The notes below the pieces were generated by a model that worked only from the letters and a program-made list of their open reading frames with translations, was not told where the DNA came from and did not search any database. Below, in pieces: positions 45,554 through 54,251 of a stretch of DNA of 54,267 bases (the first letter of the stretch is position 1; the number at the start of each line of letters is the position of its first letter). The stretch comes from Candidatus Vagococcus giribetii (GTDB taxonomy: Bacteria > Bacillota > Bacilli > Lactobacillales > Vagococcaceae): the NCBI RefSeq assembly GCF_017316185.1, contig NZ_JAFLVX010000031.1, forward strand, positions 1-54,267, written 5' to 3'. Made by a program: the position numbers and the translations under genes.

Positions 45554-48316
45554 TTAGTCAAATAAATACGTTTGTAAAATTGAATACATCACATTTTTAA
45601 CACTTGTTTGTAGACCTACTGTAATACCTGATGGATCCACTTTATAGGCTTTTTCTAAACGTTTTTTATTAGCTGATTTTGACATAATATCAAGCATTAA
45701 GTCATTACCAGAGACAACGGCTTTATCGGCATGCATGAAACCAAAGACCGCATCACTTGAAACCATTCCTTCAAATCCCCACTCATCTCTCAATAAGTCA
45801 TTTAAAAGAATTGAGTTAGCTCCAGCCCACTGACCATTGATGTAACTAAAACTAGACATAGTTGCAATGTTTTGACCTTCTTTTACACTAATTTCAAAAG
45901 GTCTTAAGTGAACTTCACGCATCGCTTGTTCGTTTGACCAGACATAAAGACCACTTCGTGCATGTGTTTCTTGATCATTCATCGCAAAATGTTTCATGAA
46001 GACCATGACACCTTGATCTTGTGTTCCTCTTGTAACAGCTGAAGCCATTTTACCTGATAGTAAAGGATCCTCTGAGAAGTACTCGAAGTTTCTTCCGCCT
46101 TTAGCAGTTCGGTGAATATTCATCGCTGGTGCGTACCAACCGTTTACTCCCATGGCTTTTGCTTCTTTACCTACAGCTGCTCCCATGTCGTAAGCTAACT
46201 CATCATTCCAAGTAGAAGATAAGACAACTTCTGTTGGATAAGAAGCAGCCTCTACTGGTTTGAAGAAGAAGTTAATGCCTGCTGGGCCATCTAAAAGGAC
46301 TGTTGAAGGAACACCTAAACGGTCAACAGGATTTGTTTTATATGCTCCTTGTGTATAGAAATTCATTAATTCTTCGATAGTAAATTGAGACATAAACGTT
46401 TGCCACTTAGGATCGTCATAAGCAACACCTTTTAAATCAGCTAACTTAATTTCTTTATCTACACCCACTTCTGGCATATCTAATTTTGAATCAGTCGTCT
46501 TCTTATTAGACTCTTCTAAAACAAAGTCTGGCGCGGTATGATTGATGTCTTTATCGCTTGGATAAGTCTTATCCCAATCTTGACGTGATAAATATGTCAT
46601 ATCTTCTGTGTCACTATTTTCAAATAGGTTCTTAATCTCAGTTCCTGTTGCACTATCTTGTTTAATGACTAATTTTTCTTTTTGATTAAACGTTTCTGTT
46701 GCGACAATATCATGGACATTTTTACCTAACTTAATTTGATAATCTCCTTGATCTAACACAAAAGCCTGCTCTTTATTCATGTCATAAGAAGACATATCGT
46801 TTGTACTATAAGTCAAGGTAACAACTTCTTTTTCACCTGGTTTAAGAGATTTTGTTTTTTGGTAAGCGCCTAATTCAATCGCTGCTTTCTCAATTTCTCC
46901 TGGGTAATAAGGAGCTGAGTAGTAAAGTTGAACCACATCTTTCCCTTCAACATTACCTGTATTAGTTACTTCGACATCCATAGAAATCGTTTCTTGATTA
47001 AAATCTTTTTTCACTATTTTCCAATCAAAATCAGTGTAACTTAGACCATAACCATATGGGTATTGAACGGCTTTTTGATACGCCTCTTCTTGACCTTCGT
47101 AATAAGTTTCATAGAAGCGATAACCGATATAAATCCCCTCTTCATAGTTAATAAAGTTTTTATCCAAGTTATCATAAGCATAGCTACCAAAGTTTTCTGT
47201 TGCTGGCGCTGAATCAACATCATAAGCATAGGTATCCACTAAACGACCCGACGGATTTGTTTTACCTGCTAAGACATTTCCTAATGAACGAGCCCCATAA
47301 GGACCAGGTGTCCCTGTCCAAACAATTGACTTGATTTGTGGGTATTCTTCTAAAAGACCTAATTCTAATGTATTACCAGCATTAACCACTACAGTAACAT
47401 TCTCAAATTCCTTAGTTACTTTTTTAATCAATGCTTCCATATTTTTAGTGATTTTTAAATCTTCAGAAGACATATCACTACTTTCAACTCCTGAGCTGGC
47501 AATCACAATCAAAGCATTGTCAGAGTAATCTTTTGCTTGTTTCATTGCTTCATCTGTTAAATAAGCTACTTCAGGCTCATCATGATCCCCTTTTGATGTC
47601 ATTGATTTAACAATTTGCATTAAACCAAAAGCACCTGTATCTTGTTCTTTGACTTCTGGTAACCCTTCATAAAAACTCTTAAGTTCTTTGTTATAAGAAA
47701 TACCTGCATCTTCTAATCCTTGGTATAAATTAATTGCTCTTGAAGTATCTGAACCACCTGAACCACCGCCACCATAACGGAAGTTAAATGATGACACACC
47801 AAAGACATTTGTTTTCTTATCTTTTAATGGCAAAGAGTCTCCTTCATTTTTTAAGAGAACAATTCCTTCATCAGCAATTTTTTCTGATAAAGCTTCTCCT
47901 TCTTCTCGAGCTAATTTTCCTTCTTTAGTTCCAGTTTTTAGCTCAATTCCTTTTCCTGACATAGTATCTGCCATATCCATAACAGTTGGACCAAATTTCA
48001 CAACCACTGTCCCAACTAAAAGGGCAGCAATTGACCAACCAATGGCTCTTTGAGGACGTCTTTTAATTTTTTTATAGATTTTTTGCTCTTTTTTAGCCAT
48101 TTTTTTCTCTGTTTTATCTAAGGAAGCAATTTCTTTTTTTCGCGCTTGTTTCTTTTCTTTTTCAGTTGCTTTTAATTGCGCTTTAGCTTCTTTTCGCTCT
48201 CCTTCAGGCAGCTGATTGATAGCTTCTTTTCTTTGCTTCATCTCATTTTTATCTTGTTTAACTTGCTCAACAATTCTCTTTTTCCTAACTGAACGTTTAT
48301 TGTTCCACTCTTTCAA
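45554..48316 (-). CDS. Membrane-anchored, circularly permuted GH3 glycosidase
   Basis: About 920 residues. A Lys/Glu-rich cytosolic coiled segment (1-85) precedes one membrane helix (AIGWSIAALLVGTVVVKFG). GH3_C comes first (about 130-400, GIVLLKNEGDSLPL; YPYGYGLSYTDF near 385), then a fibronectin-III-like domain (about 400-490). Last is GH3_N (about 600-900), with PSTVLLDGPAGIN, NFEYFSEDPLL, KHFAMNDQE and nucleophile Asp855 in GMVSSDAVFGF. The order is the reverse of usual GH3, as known for Ruminococcus albus and Butyrivibrio beta-glucosidases. Positive charges before the helix place the enzyme outside. Start is TTG 48316, seven bases after AAGGGGG; the ATG at 48343 has no ribosome site. It would attack glucosides at the cell surface and pass products in. 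Confidence 0.86.
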   Translation of the reverse strand: MKEWNNKRSVRKKRIVEQVKQDKNEMKQRKEAINQLPEGERKEAKAQLKATEKEKKQARKKEIASLDKTEKKMAKKEQKIYKKIKRRPQRAIGWSIAALLVGTVVVKFGPTVMDMADTMSGKGIELKTGTKEGKLAREEGEALSEKIADEGIVLLKNEGDSLPLKDKKTNVFGVSSFNFRYGGGGSGGSDTSRAINLYQGLEDAGISYNKELKSFYEGLPEVKEQDTGAFGLMQIVKSMTSKGDHDEPEVAYLTDEAMKQAKDYSDNALIVIASSGVESSDMSSEDLKITKNMEALIKKVTKEFENVTVVVNAGNTLELGLLEEYPQIKSIVWTGTPGPYGARSLGNVLAGKTNPSGRLVDTYAYDVDSAPATENFGSYAYDNLDKNFINYEEGIYIGYRFYETYYEGQEEAYQKAVQYPYGYGLSYTDFDWKIVKKDFNQETISMDVEVTNTGNVEGKDVVQLYYSAPYYPGEIEKAAIELGAYQKTKSLKPGEKEVVTLTYSTNDMSSYDMNKEQAFVLDQGDYQIKLGKNVHDIVATETFNQKEKLVIKQDSATGTEIKNLFENSDTEDMTYLSRQDWDKTYPSDKDINHTAPDFVLEESNKKTTDSKLDMPEVGVDKEIKLADLKGVAYDDPKWQTFMSQFTIEELMNFYTQGAYKTNPVDRLGVPSTVLLDGPAGINFFFKPVEAASYPTEVVLSSTWNDELAYDMGAAVGKEAKAMGVNGWYAPAMNIHRTAKGGRNFEYFSEDPLLSGKMASAVTRGTQDQGVMVFMKHFAMNDQETHARSGLYVWSNEQAMREVHLRPFEISVKEGQNIATMSSFSYINGQWAGANSILLNDLLRDEWGFEGMVSSDAVFGFMHADKAVVSGNDLMLDIMSKSANKKRLEKAYKVDPSGITVGLQTSVKNVMYSILQTYLFD

Positions 48317-48352
48317 CACAATTCCCCCTTGTTCTTTATACATTCATTTTAG

Positions 48353-48364
48353 TAAAACGTTTCC
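48353..48364 (-). promoter_or_regulatory. cre- or LacI-type box upstream of the permuted GH3 gene
   Basis: AAACGTTT palindrome (48355-48362) in TAAAACGTTTCC, close to the box at 16531-16542 (TGAAACGTTTCG). It sits about 40 bp before the start codon, between weak TTCACG and TACTAA promoter-like hexamers. Either CcpA or the LacI regulator of this window could bind. Confidence 0.5.
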
Positions 48365-48395
48365 ATTTGTTCGTGAAAAAAATTGTTATTATTAT

Positions 48396-48446
48396 AAAAA
48401 AATATTGCTATTAGTTAGTTATTAAAATAACTCTAATAGCAATATT
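48396..48446 (-). terminator. Terminator of the AraC-family gene
   Basis: 14-bp stem AATATTGCTATTAG / CTAATAGCAATATT (48401-48414 / 48433-48446), with inner GTTATT/AATAAC; a T7 run follows on the minus strand. Confidence 0.85.
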
Positions 48447-48452
48447 TTACAG

Positions 48453-50684
48453 TCAATCTATTTTACTAATCTCACAATAAGAAATACCAAAAATTGGTAA
48501 TTTAAGAACAATATCTATGCCGTTACTAATCTTTTCTACCTTCATTTTAAGAGTAGGTTGTGTCACTTCATCAATATAACGAATTAAATCTGATGACAAT
48601 TTTTCACTATTGGCTATATTATAGTAATCTTTTTGACTCATTTTTTGATCAGGTGTTATTTTTTGTTCGACAATTTGATAGGTCCCTTTTAACTCTTGGA
48701 GTTTGATTTTCAAACTCATTGTCGCTTCTTGCTCGTCAGACACTGTGTTACCAAAAAGGTTTTCAAGGACTTCATTTTCTGGATAGATAGCCAGTAGCCG
48801 GTAATTATCGCCTTGCTTAGTTATCACGCAGAATTCATTATTAAAAATAATGCCACTAAATAATTTACTTCTAAACTGATACGCGTACCACATATCACGT
48901 CTAATATTGTTTTCATTTAGAAGTGACAAACTACTTGCCATACTTTTTGGAAAATAGGTAAACAATGGTTTTCCTTTTAAAGAAAGTGGCTCAAACGAGG
49001 TGTATGATTGATTTAAGCGGTGCATAAAAGGCCAAAGCATTTGATTAGCATAGACTAAATCCATAAATCCTTGATAGTAGGTATCTTCTTCTAATCGACT
49101 CATTCTTTTAACTAAATCACTCTGTAACTCAATATTTTTATTCTCACTAATAATATCTAGATACTTCGTTTCTGTTAGTAATTCAATAATCGCTTCATAA
49201 GAATAGCCCTTTACTCGTGCTAAATCATCTATAATATACGCAACATCTTCACCTACTTGTTCCACTTCCAAATCTGGTTGCACAGGCAAATGAATAAGTG
49301 TGCATCCGATACCTCTAAAATGAGAAATGACGTTTTTTACAGGATGACATAATTTACCAGAATTCTCAAATTCATAGAAACAACGAAATTCGACTCGCCA
49401 CTCCAACATGCACCTAAATTCACGATGTAAATCATTGACAAGACAACGATAGATGTCAGAAAACGTGTCACCAGAACCTCCTAATTCTTCTAAATAGTCA
49501 TAGTCAAGAAAACTAATTTGAAAATATGGAAGCAGCCCTCTATCTAACAAAGCATGAAGATGATTAAATAAACAGGTTTCATCATAGGAGAATTTACCTC
49601 GATTGACTTTTAGCTTAATCAGCCCTAATAAGTTAGTCACAGATACATAACGAGTCAGGGACATCTTTTGAATCTTATCCAGTTGTTCAACAAAGTTTTC
49701 CTCATTAACTCTAACAAACAAATTAGACTGAGGCATTGGTTTATTATCTGTATTTGGGTAAATATTAACTTCTATTTCTTTTGTATGCTTCTTATTTAAT
49801 TGAGACACACCGTCTATTCCAGCATAATCATTTAAAATTTGAATGGCCGCTAGCTCTTTAATCAGGACATCTTCTTTTAGGTCAACCTCGATTAATTGTC
49901 TTTCTTGCCTATAGGCTAAAGGTGTTAGACCATATTTTTGTTTAAAGCCCTCACTAAAAGATCTGACGTTTGGAAAACCTGTCTCATTAGCAATATCGAT
50001 CATAGACCGAGTTGTCTTTTCTACTAAAGCATGACTATGAATCAAACGAATTTCTTTTATGTAGTTTCCTACAGTAAGCCCTACTTGCTCTTTAAAACTA
50101 TGAGCTAGGTAATACTTACTTAAGAAAAAAGTTTCAGATAGGCTATCTAGGGAAATATCTTCAGCATAATTTAAGTTAATGTAATCGATTATCTCTCTTG
50201 ATTTTTGACTCAATTCTTTTAACTTATTATCTGTTCGATTTCGATTAGAATGAGGCAAATAGCGTTGAAATAGTCCTCTCAACCGATAGACATATCCTTC
50301 TATTATATCTTCAAAACCTTGTTGTTTCGTTTGCGTCTCAATAAAAATAGTTGCTAAGGCATGGGATATTTTATCATAAGCTTCTTTCATGTAGCTAGGT
50401 GATAAAGGATTTCTTAATTGATAGCGTGCAGTGGAGTTCACTTGGGTCACTAAAACATGATTACTTCCATCTCCAACAAAGCCAAATAAATCATAACGAT
50501 TGATTAAGTAGATGTCTCCTTCTTTCAAATAAATCACACGACCATTGTGTAACACCTCAAAATTTCCAGATAAAACAAAAAAAATCGTTGTTGATAAATT
50601 AGCTTCCAACGCTTTATCTACTATGGAAATAACTTCCATGGACAATCGTTGACGCATTAATACAGCTCCTGTTTGCGACTCCAT
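48453..50684 (-). CDS. AraC-family regulator with cupin and GH39-like domains
   Basis: 743 residues. N-terminal cupin (about 20-90, FFVLSGNFEVLHNGRVIYLKEGDIYLI), then an AraC HTH pair (about 160-262: ISLDSLSETFFLSKYYLAHSFKEQVGLTVGNYIKEIRL and MIDIANETGFPNVRSFSEGFKQKYGLTPLAYR). The last about 470 residues resemble a GH39 barrel and its beta part (LLDRGLLPYFQISFLD; RDMWYAYQFRSKLFSGIIF; NYRLLAIYP). The Asn-Glu expected of active GH39 is not evident in the matching EFRCFYEFENSG stretch, so it is probably a sugar sensor, not an enzyme. ATG 50684 follows GGGGTGG; ATG 50657 after AGGAG is also possible. It lies upstream of the GH3 pair and is their likely activator. Confidence 0.78.
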   Translation of the reverse strand: MESQTGAVLMRQRLSMEVISIVDKALEANLSTTIFFVLSGNFEVLHNGRVIYLKEGDIYLINRYDLFGFVGDGSNHVLVTQVNSTARYQLRNPLSPSYMKEAYDKISHALATIFIETQTKQQGFEDIIEGYVYRLRGLFQRYLPHSNRNRTDNKLKELSQKSREIIDYINLNYAEDISLDSLSETFFLSKYYLAHSFKEQVGLTVGNYIKEIRLIHSHALVEKTTRSMIDIANETGFPNVRSFSEGFKQKYGLTPLAYRQERQLIEVDLKEDVLIKELAAIQILNDYAGIDGVSQLNKKHTKEIEVNIYPNTDNKPMPQSNLFVRVNEENFVEQLDKIQKMSLTRYVSVTNLLGLIKLKVNRGKFSYDETCLFNHLHALLDRGLLPYFQISFLDYDYLEELGGSGDTFSDIYRCLVNDLHREFRCMLEWRVEFRCFYEFENSGKLCHPVKNVISHFRGIGCTLIHLPVQPDLEVEQVGEDVAYIIDDLARVKGYSYEAIIELLTETKYLDIISENKNIELQSDLVKRMSRLEEDTYYQGFMDLVYANQMLWPFMHRLNQSYTSFEPLSLKGKPLFTYFPKSMASSLSLLNENNIRRDMWYAYQFRSKLFSGIIFNNEFCVITKQGDNYRLLAIYPENEVLENLFGNTVSDEQEATMSLKIKLQELKGTYQIVEQKITPDQKMSQKDYYNIANSEKLSSDLIRYIDEVTQPTLKMKVEKISNGIDIVLKLPIFGISYCEISKID

Positions 50685-50728
50685 CACACCACCCCTTTTT
50701 TCTTATGATAGCATATTCTTCATAAGAA

Positions 50729-50770
50729 AAGGACAAGATACTAAGGTGTTATCCTCAGTATCTTGTCCTT
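50729..50770 (-). terminator. Terminator of the RidA operon
   Basis: 14-bp perfect stem AAGGACAAGATACT / AGTATCTTGTCCTT, 14-nt loop, short T-rich tail on the minus strand. It separates the RidA operon from the AraC-family gene. Confidence 0.78.
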
Positions 50771-50775
50771 AATTA

Positions 50776-51150
50776 TTATTTAACAGCGATTGCTTCAATT
50801 TCAATTTTTGCATCCTTTGGTAGCTTAGAAATTTCTACTGTGCTACGGCTTGGGAACGGCTCGCTAAAGTAGCTCCCGTAAACCTCATTAGCAATAGCAA
50901 AATCATTCATATCGGCTAAAAAGATAGTTGTTTTAACAACATCATCCATTGTTAGGCCTGATTCAGCTAAGATTGATTTAATGTTATTTAAGCTTTCTTT
51001 CGCTTGCTCAGCTACATCTTCTGGCATAACTCCTGTTTCTCCGTTAATTGGTAATTGACCTGAAACAAATACTAATCCTTCAGTAGCAACTCCTTGTGAG
51101 TATGGTCCAATCGCTTGGGGTGCTTTTGTTGTGTTAATTTGTTTTTTCAT
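50776..51150 (-). CDS. ridA: RidA family enamine/imine deaminase
   Basis: 124 residues, the standard YjgF/YER057c/UK114 size. Motifs: APQAIGPYSQG, LVFVSGQLP, NIKSILAESGLTMDDVVKTTIFLADMNDFA, and FPSRSTVEISKLPKDAKIEIEAIA with the conserved Arg. RidA hydrolyses reactive imines or enamines formed by PLP enzymes and amino-acid oxidation. It lies 1 bp after the isomerase-like gene in a three-gene operon, so it may act on a product of that pathway. Confidence 0.93.
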   Translation of the reverse strand: MKKQINTTKAPQAIGPYSQGVATEGLVFVSGQLPINGETGVMPEDVAEQAKESLNNIKSILAESGLTMDDVVKTTIFLADMNDFAIANEVYGSYFSEPFPSRSTVEISKLPKDAKIEIEAIAVK

Positions 51151-51151
51151 T

Positions 51152-52159
51152 TTACTTGTTACCTCTTTCTAAATCTTTGTATTTTTCTCTAAGTCCTTTA
51201 ACATAAGCAACACTTGCATCAGCATCTCTTTTTTGTACCTCTAACAAGTATTCCAAATTTTCAGGACTCGGTTTATAAGTATGTAATGGTGCAGCAATCT
51301 CAGGATCAATATAAGGATTTTCAATTTGAAAAGCTCCTTCTCCTAAGTATTCAACACCACCTGTGCCTAGCGGACGTTTAAACGTAGACACATAAGGATG
51401 ACACATCTCAATATTGATTCTTTCTAAAGAAGAATTCATAACTAACGTTTTATAACAATAGTCAGTATCTATATTACCATATCCAACTGGACAACCGCTA
51501 ACACGTAAATACTTCCCATCTCGAATCACAATATGGTCTTTAAAGTGAGTTGATTTAGCGTACGGCGCTAACGTATCAACTGTAGTTTTAGGATCTTCCC
51601 AAGCCATCATGCCATTTCCAATATCACACAGACAGCCCACATGAGTAGAGCCAATTTCCTTAATTAATTTTACAACTTCTGTTGCGACTTCTTCTTCATG
51701 ATTTTCAATAGCCAATTGAATATTTTTTTCTTTTAATAAAGGTTCAATTATTCTGATTTTCTCAATCCCAGCTTTTACTTTTTCAGGATCATAATTTCCT
51801 TTATTAATATAAGTACGGATTACATCAGCACCTAAGATTTCTGCTACTTCAATCACTTCTTCTAGGCGTTTTGTCTCCACACCCTTCATGTCTAACTCAC
51901 AATACAAGCCGTGTTCATCTAATTTTTCTCGAATCGCTTGTAAATGAGCTTTGTCATTTGAACACAAACTTCCCCATACAGGATCAATCTGATATTCCTT
52001 GCATTTTTCTGTTGAAACCTCTTCTTCTGAATACTCCACAATATTAAATTGCGCCCCATCTAACCCATAAGCCACGACTTGATCAATAAAACCAAAAGCA
52101 TCCATGCGACCATTTTGAAAATACATATGAAATGTTTCTGTTTCTAATCCAAGTTTCAT
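51152..52159 (-). CDS. Sugar phosphate isomerase/epimerase (xylose isomerase-like TIM barrel)
   Basis: 335 residues of AP-endonuclease-2-like TIM barrel. Likely metal ligands: Glu in LAIENHEE, Asp in CLCDIGNGM, His in STHFKDH and Glu in NIEMCHPY. This family includes sugar epimerases, IolE/IolI-type inosose enzymes and hydroxypyruvate isomerase; the exact reaction is not decided. It is the middle gene, 1 bp from both neighbours in effect, between an MFS importer and RidA, so it probably works on the solute imported by the MFS protein. Start ATG with GGAG upstream. Confidence 0.82.
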   Translation of the reverse strand: MKLGLETETFHMYFQNGRMDAFGFIDQVVAYGLDGAQFNIVEYSEEEVSTEKCKEYQIDPVWGSLCSNDKAHLQAIREKLDEHGLYCELDMKGVETKRLEEVIEVAEILGADVIRTYINKGNYDPEKVKAGIEKIRIIEPLLKEKNIQLAIENHEEEVATEVVKLIKEIGSTHVGCLCDIGNGMMAWEDPKTTVDTLAPYAKSTHFKDHIVIRDGKYLRVSGCPVGYGNIDTDYCYKTLVMNSSLERINIEMCHPYVSTFKRPLGTGGVEYLGEGAFQIENPYIDPEIAAPLHTYKPSPENLEYLLEVQKRDADASVAYVKGLREKYKDLERGNK

Positions 52160-52160
52160 C

Positions 52161-53417
52161 TTAATTAGCTCCTTTTTGTTTGTTCAAACGGTGTGTTAAG
52201 TAGTTACTGATAATAAATCCAACTACGGCAAACCCACTCATGATTAAAAAGACAACGCGGTAACCAGCCATACCACCAAAAGCATCAATCACTGCTCCGT
52301 ATAAGGCAAAAGAGAAGATCGAAGGTGCATAACCAATTAAACAAGCTAGAGAAATCGCAGCACCACTGACTTCTTTTGGAATGTTGATTTCATCAATTGG
52401 CGCAAAGAAAATAGCTCTTTGTGTAAACACAATACTACCAATTAATAAGGTACAAGCCATTCCTAAATAAATGTTCATTGATGTATGAGGTAAAAAGGCA
52501 AAAATAGCAATCATAATAGCTGATAAAAGGAACGTAAATCTTAAATATTTCGTTGGCGATTTAAACACTTTATCTGTTACAATCCCACCAACTGGACCTC
52601 CGACCATTTTAAGTCCGTATTGATTAATAATTCCATACGCTCCAACAAGAGCTACTGGCATACCATAAATATCTTTTAGGAATGGAATAAAATAAGTTAA
52701 CCCTGCATAAGTACCGTACACACAGAAAATCATAAATGAAGCAATCCAAAGTTCTGGCATTTTAAGTACTTGTTTCGCACCAGCCATTGCTTTTTTGTTT
52801 TTTTCTTGACTAGATTCTTCTGCTTTTTCTTCTTTTTCATCATCACCAACAGTAAAGAACACAATAATACCAGTAACAATAGTGACAATTGCAAAGAATA
52901 AAATCGCAATTCTAAAACTTGCCGCATTACTACCTAAATTAATAAACAATCCTAAAGCTGTGAAAGCAACTATCGTATCAACTACACCACGACCTGCTTC
53001 TAAGAAACCAAACAAACGACCTTGTTCACTAGAATCGCCTAAAAGTCGTACCGACTTGACTAACACCGGCCAGAAAAGTAAATCCGCAAAAAATGCCATA
53101 GCTGCCCATGAGGCTAAAATCCCCACATAACTTGGAAACGTTGCTAAGTAAAGACCTACAGCTCCAGTACCAATTAAACCTAAAGGCATTAACACTCTTC
53201 TTGAAAAACGGTCAGCCACATACATTGATACAAAATAACCTAATGTTTGTACAATTGCATAAACTGACATTGCCATACCAATTTGTGTATGGGTCAAACC
53301 AAAATATTCTTGCATAGGTACATAGAATGCATCTTTTAGTGAAGATAGCTTATAAATTGTACCACCTGCTAATACTAATACACCAAATGTTCCCCATTTT
53401 TTAAAATCTTTTTTCAT
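52161..53417 (-). CDS. MFS transporter (organic anion/sugar-phosphate-like)
   Basis: 418 residues, 12 predicted membrane helices with a charged central loop (DDEKEEKAEESSQEKNKK, near residue 200). MFS motif A is read as VADRFSRRVLMPLG, and the second half has GIVTDKVF. The family pattern (PMQEYFGLTHTQIGMAMSVYAIVQTLGY) is that of GlpT/UhpT/NarK-like importers. It is first in the operon with the isomerase-like and ridA genes. AGGGGG lies seven bases from the ATG. Its promoter is covered by two operator copies, and a YheO-PAS regulator is divergent. Confidence 0.85.
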   Translation of the reverse strand: MKKDFKKWGTFGVLVLAGGTIYKLSSLKDAFYVPMQEYFGLTHTQIGMAMSVYAIVQTLGYFVSMYVADRFSRRVLMPLGLIGTGAVGLYLATFPSYVGILASWAAMAFFADLLFWPVLVKSVRLLGDSSEQGRLFGFLEAGRGVVDTIVAFTALGLFINLGSNAASFRIAILFFAIVTIVTGIIVFFTVGDDEKEEKAEESSQEKNKKAMAGAKQVLKMPELWIASFMIFCVYGTYAGLTYFIPFLKDIYGMPVALVGAYGIINQYGLKMVGGPVGGIVTDKVFKSPTKYLRFTFLLSAIMIAIFAFLPHTSMNIYLGMACTLLIGSIVFTQRAIFFAPIDEINIPKEVSGAAISLACLIGYAPSIFSFALYGAVIDAFGGMAGYRVVFLIMSGFAVVGFIISNYLTHRLNKQKGAN

Positions 53418-53439
53418 GACGAAGCCCCCTAAATCACTT

Positions 53440-53456
53440 GATAATAAATTGTTATC
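53440..53456 (-). promoter_or_regulatory. Operator copy 1 in the divergent region
   Basis: GATAATAAATTGTTATC; itself an inverted repeat (GATAA / TTATC). The first 11 bases recur inverted at 53470-53480. It lies about 25 bp before the MFS start codon, in the 5' untranslated part. Confidence 0.62.
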
Positions 53457-53463
53457 GAATTCT

Positions 53464-53480
53464 AATAATAATTTATTATC
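53464..53480 (-). promoter_or_regulatory. Operator copy 2 in the divergent region
   Basis: On the minus strand GATAATAAATTATTATT, 15 of 17 identical to copy 1 and facing it. It covers the transcription start just after the -10 box, a repressor position. Confidence 0.62.
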
Positions 53481-53509
53481 ATTGTAAACGGTCTCAGTTT
53501 AGAAGTCAA
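53481..53509 (-). promoter_or_regulatory. Promoter of the MFS-isomerase-ridA operon
   Basis: TTGACT (53509-53504) and TACAAT (53486-53481) with 17-bp spacer on the minus strand. Confidence 0.75.
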
Positions 53510-53533
53510 CACTATTTAAAAAAAATATATTTT

Positions 53534-53542
53534 TGATATAAT
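53534..53542 (+). promoter_or_regulatory. Extended -10 promoter of the YheO-type gene
   Basis: TGATATAAT, a perfect TGn plus TATAAT, without a good -35, ending 19 bp before the start codon. The short leader leaves room only for the AAGGAGG ribosome site. Confidence 0.6.
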
Positions 53543-53561
53543 AATAAAGGAGGTGATAGAA

Positions 53562-54218
53562 ATGACAGATAAATCAATCCTTACTTATTATGAAAATCTA
53601 GTACCCTTTCTTCATAATATTCTAGGACCAAATAGTGAAGTATTGCTACATGACGTGAGTTCACCTGATAGTTCTATTGTGGCTGTAGCAGGTAATCTAA
53701 GCAATCGAAAAATTGGTGGCCCGTTAACAAATATGGCTTTAAAACAAATTCAAGAAAAAAAATATTTAATTCAGGATAACTCTGGTACCTACAAATCTTT
53801 TACAATAGATGGCAAAGCCTGTCGTTCTTCTAGTTATTTTATCAAAGATGATAATAATAAATTATTAGGTATGCTTTGTATCAATATTCTTGTATCTGAT
53901 TTAATCGATATTCAAGAAACACTTAATCAATTGATTGGTCTGCCTAAAGAGCAACACGAGGAGAATCATGATGCGAAATTAGGTGAAGATCATGAAAATT
54001 TAGGTCAAAGTATAGAAGAGTTATTAACTTCTTTAATAGACAGTGTCTTGATAAAGTATGATTTTTCAAAAGAACTCTCAATTGATAATAAAGTATCTAT
54101 TATTACTGAACTCAATGAAAAAGGTGTCTTCTTACTTAAAGGTGGGGTCGCTGAGGTGGCTCATCGCATTGAAATGTCAGAACCAAGTGTTTATCGTTAC
54201 TTATCTAAAATCAAATAA
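53562..54218 (+). CDS. YheO-PAS/HTH transcriptional regulator (DauR-like)
   Basis: 218 residues: an N-terminal YheO-PAS sensor (YYENLVPFLHNILGPNSEVLLHDVSSPDSSIVAVAGNLSNRKIGGPLTN..., about 8-115) and a C-terminal HTH (KVSIITELNEKGVFLLKGGVAEVAHRIEMSEPSVYRYLSKIK). The Asn-Arg-Lys and GGP loop are typical of the family. In DauR homologues this architecture controls amino-acid or D-amino-acid use (family knowledge). A frame opens at GTG 53553 but overlaps the AGGAGG; ATG 53562 is the start. It is divergent from the MFS-isomerase-RidA operon and probably regulates it through the GATAATAAATT operators. Confidence 0.87.
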   Translation: MTDKSILTYYENLVPFLHNILGPNSEVLLHDVSSPDSSIVAVAGNLSNRKIGGPLTNMALKQIQEKKYLIQDNSGTYKSFTIDGKACRSSSYFIKDDNNKLLGMLCINILVSDLIDIQETLNQLIGLPKEQHEENHDAKLGEDHENLGQSIEELLTSLIDSVLIKYDFSKELSIDNKVSIITELNEKGVFLLKGGVAEVAHRIEMSEPSVYRYLSKIK

Positions 54219-54219
54219 A

Positions 54220-54251
54220 AAAGATCAGGAAATAAAATATTTCCTGATCTC
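54220..54251 (-). terminator. Terminator just after the YheO-type gene
   Basis: 13-bp stem AGATCAGGAAATA / TATTTCCTGATCT with 3-nt loop. The T run is on the minus strand, so it mainly ends a minus-strand gene lying beyond the right edge; it may also serve the YheO-type gene. Confidence 0.72.

Noticed and set aside
48453-50684. Active GH39 xylosidase
   Set aside because: The AraC HTH occupies the middle, and the acid/base motif is not evident in the barrel-like part.
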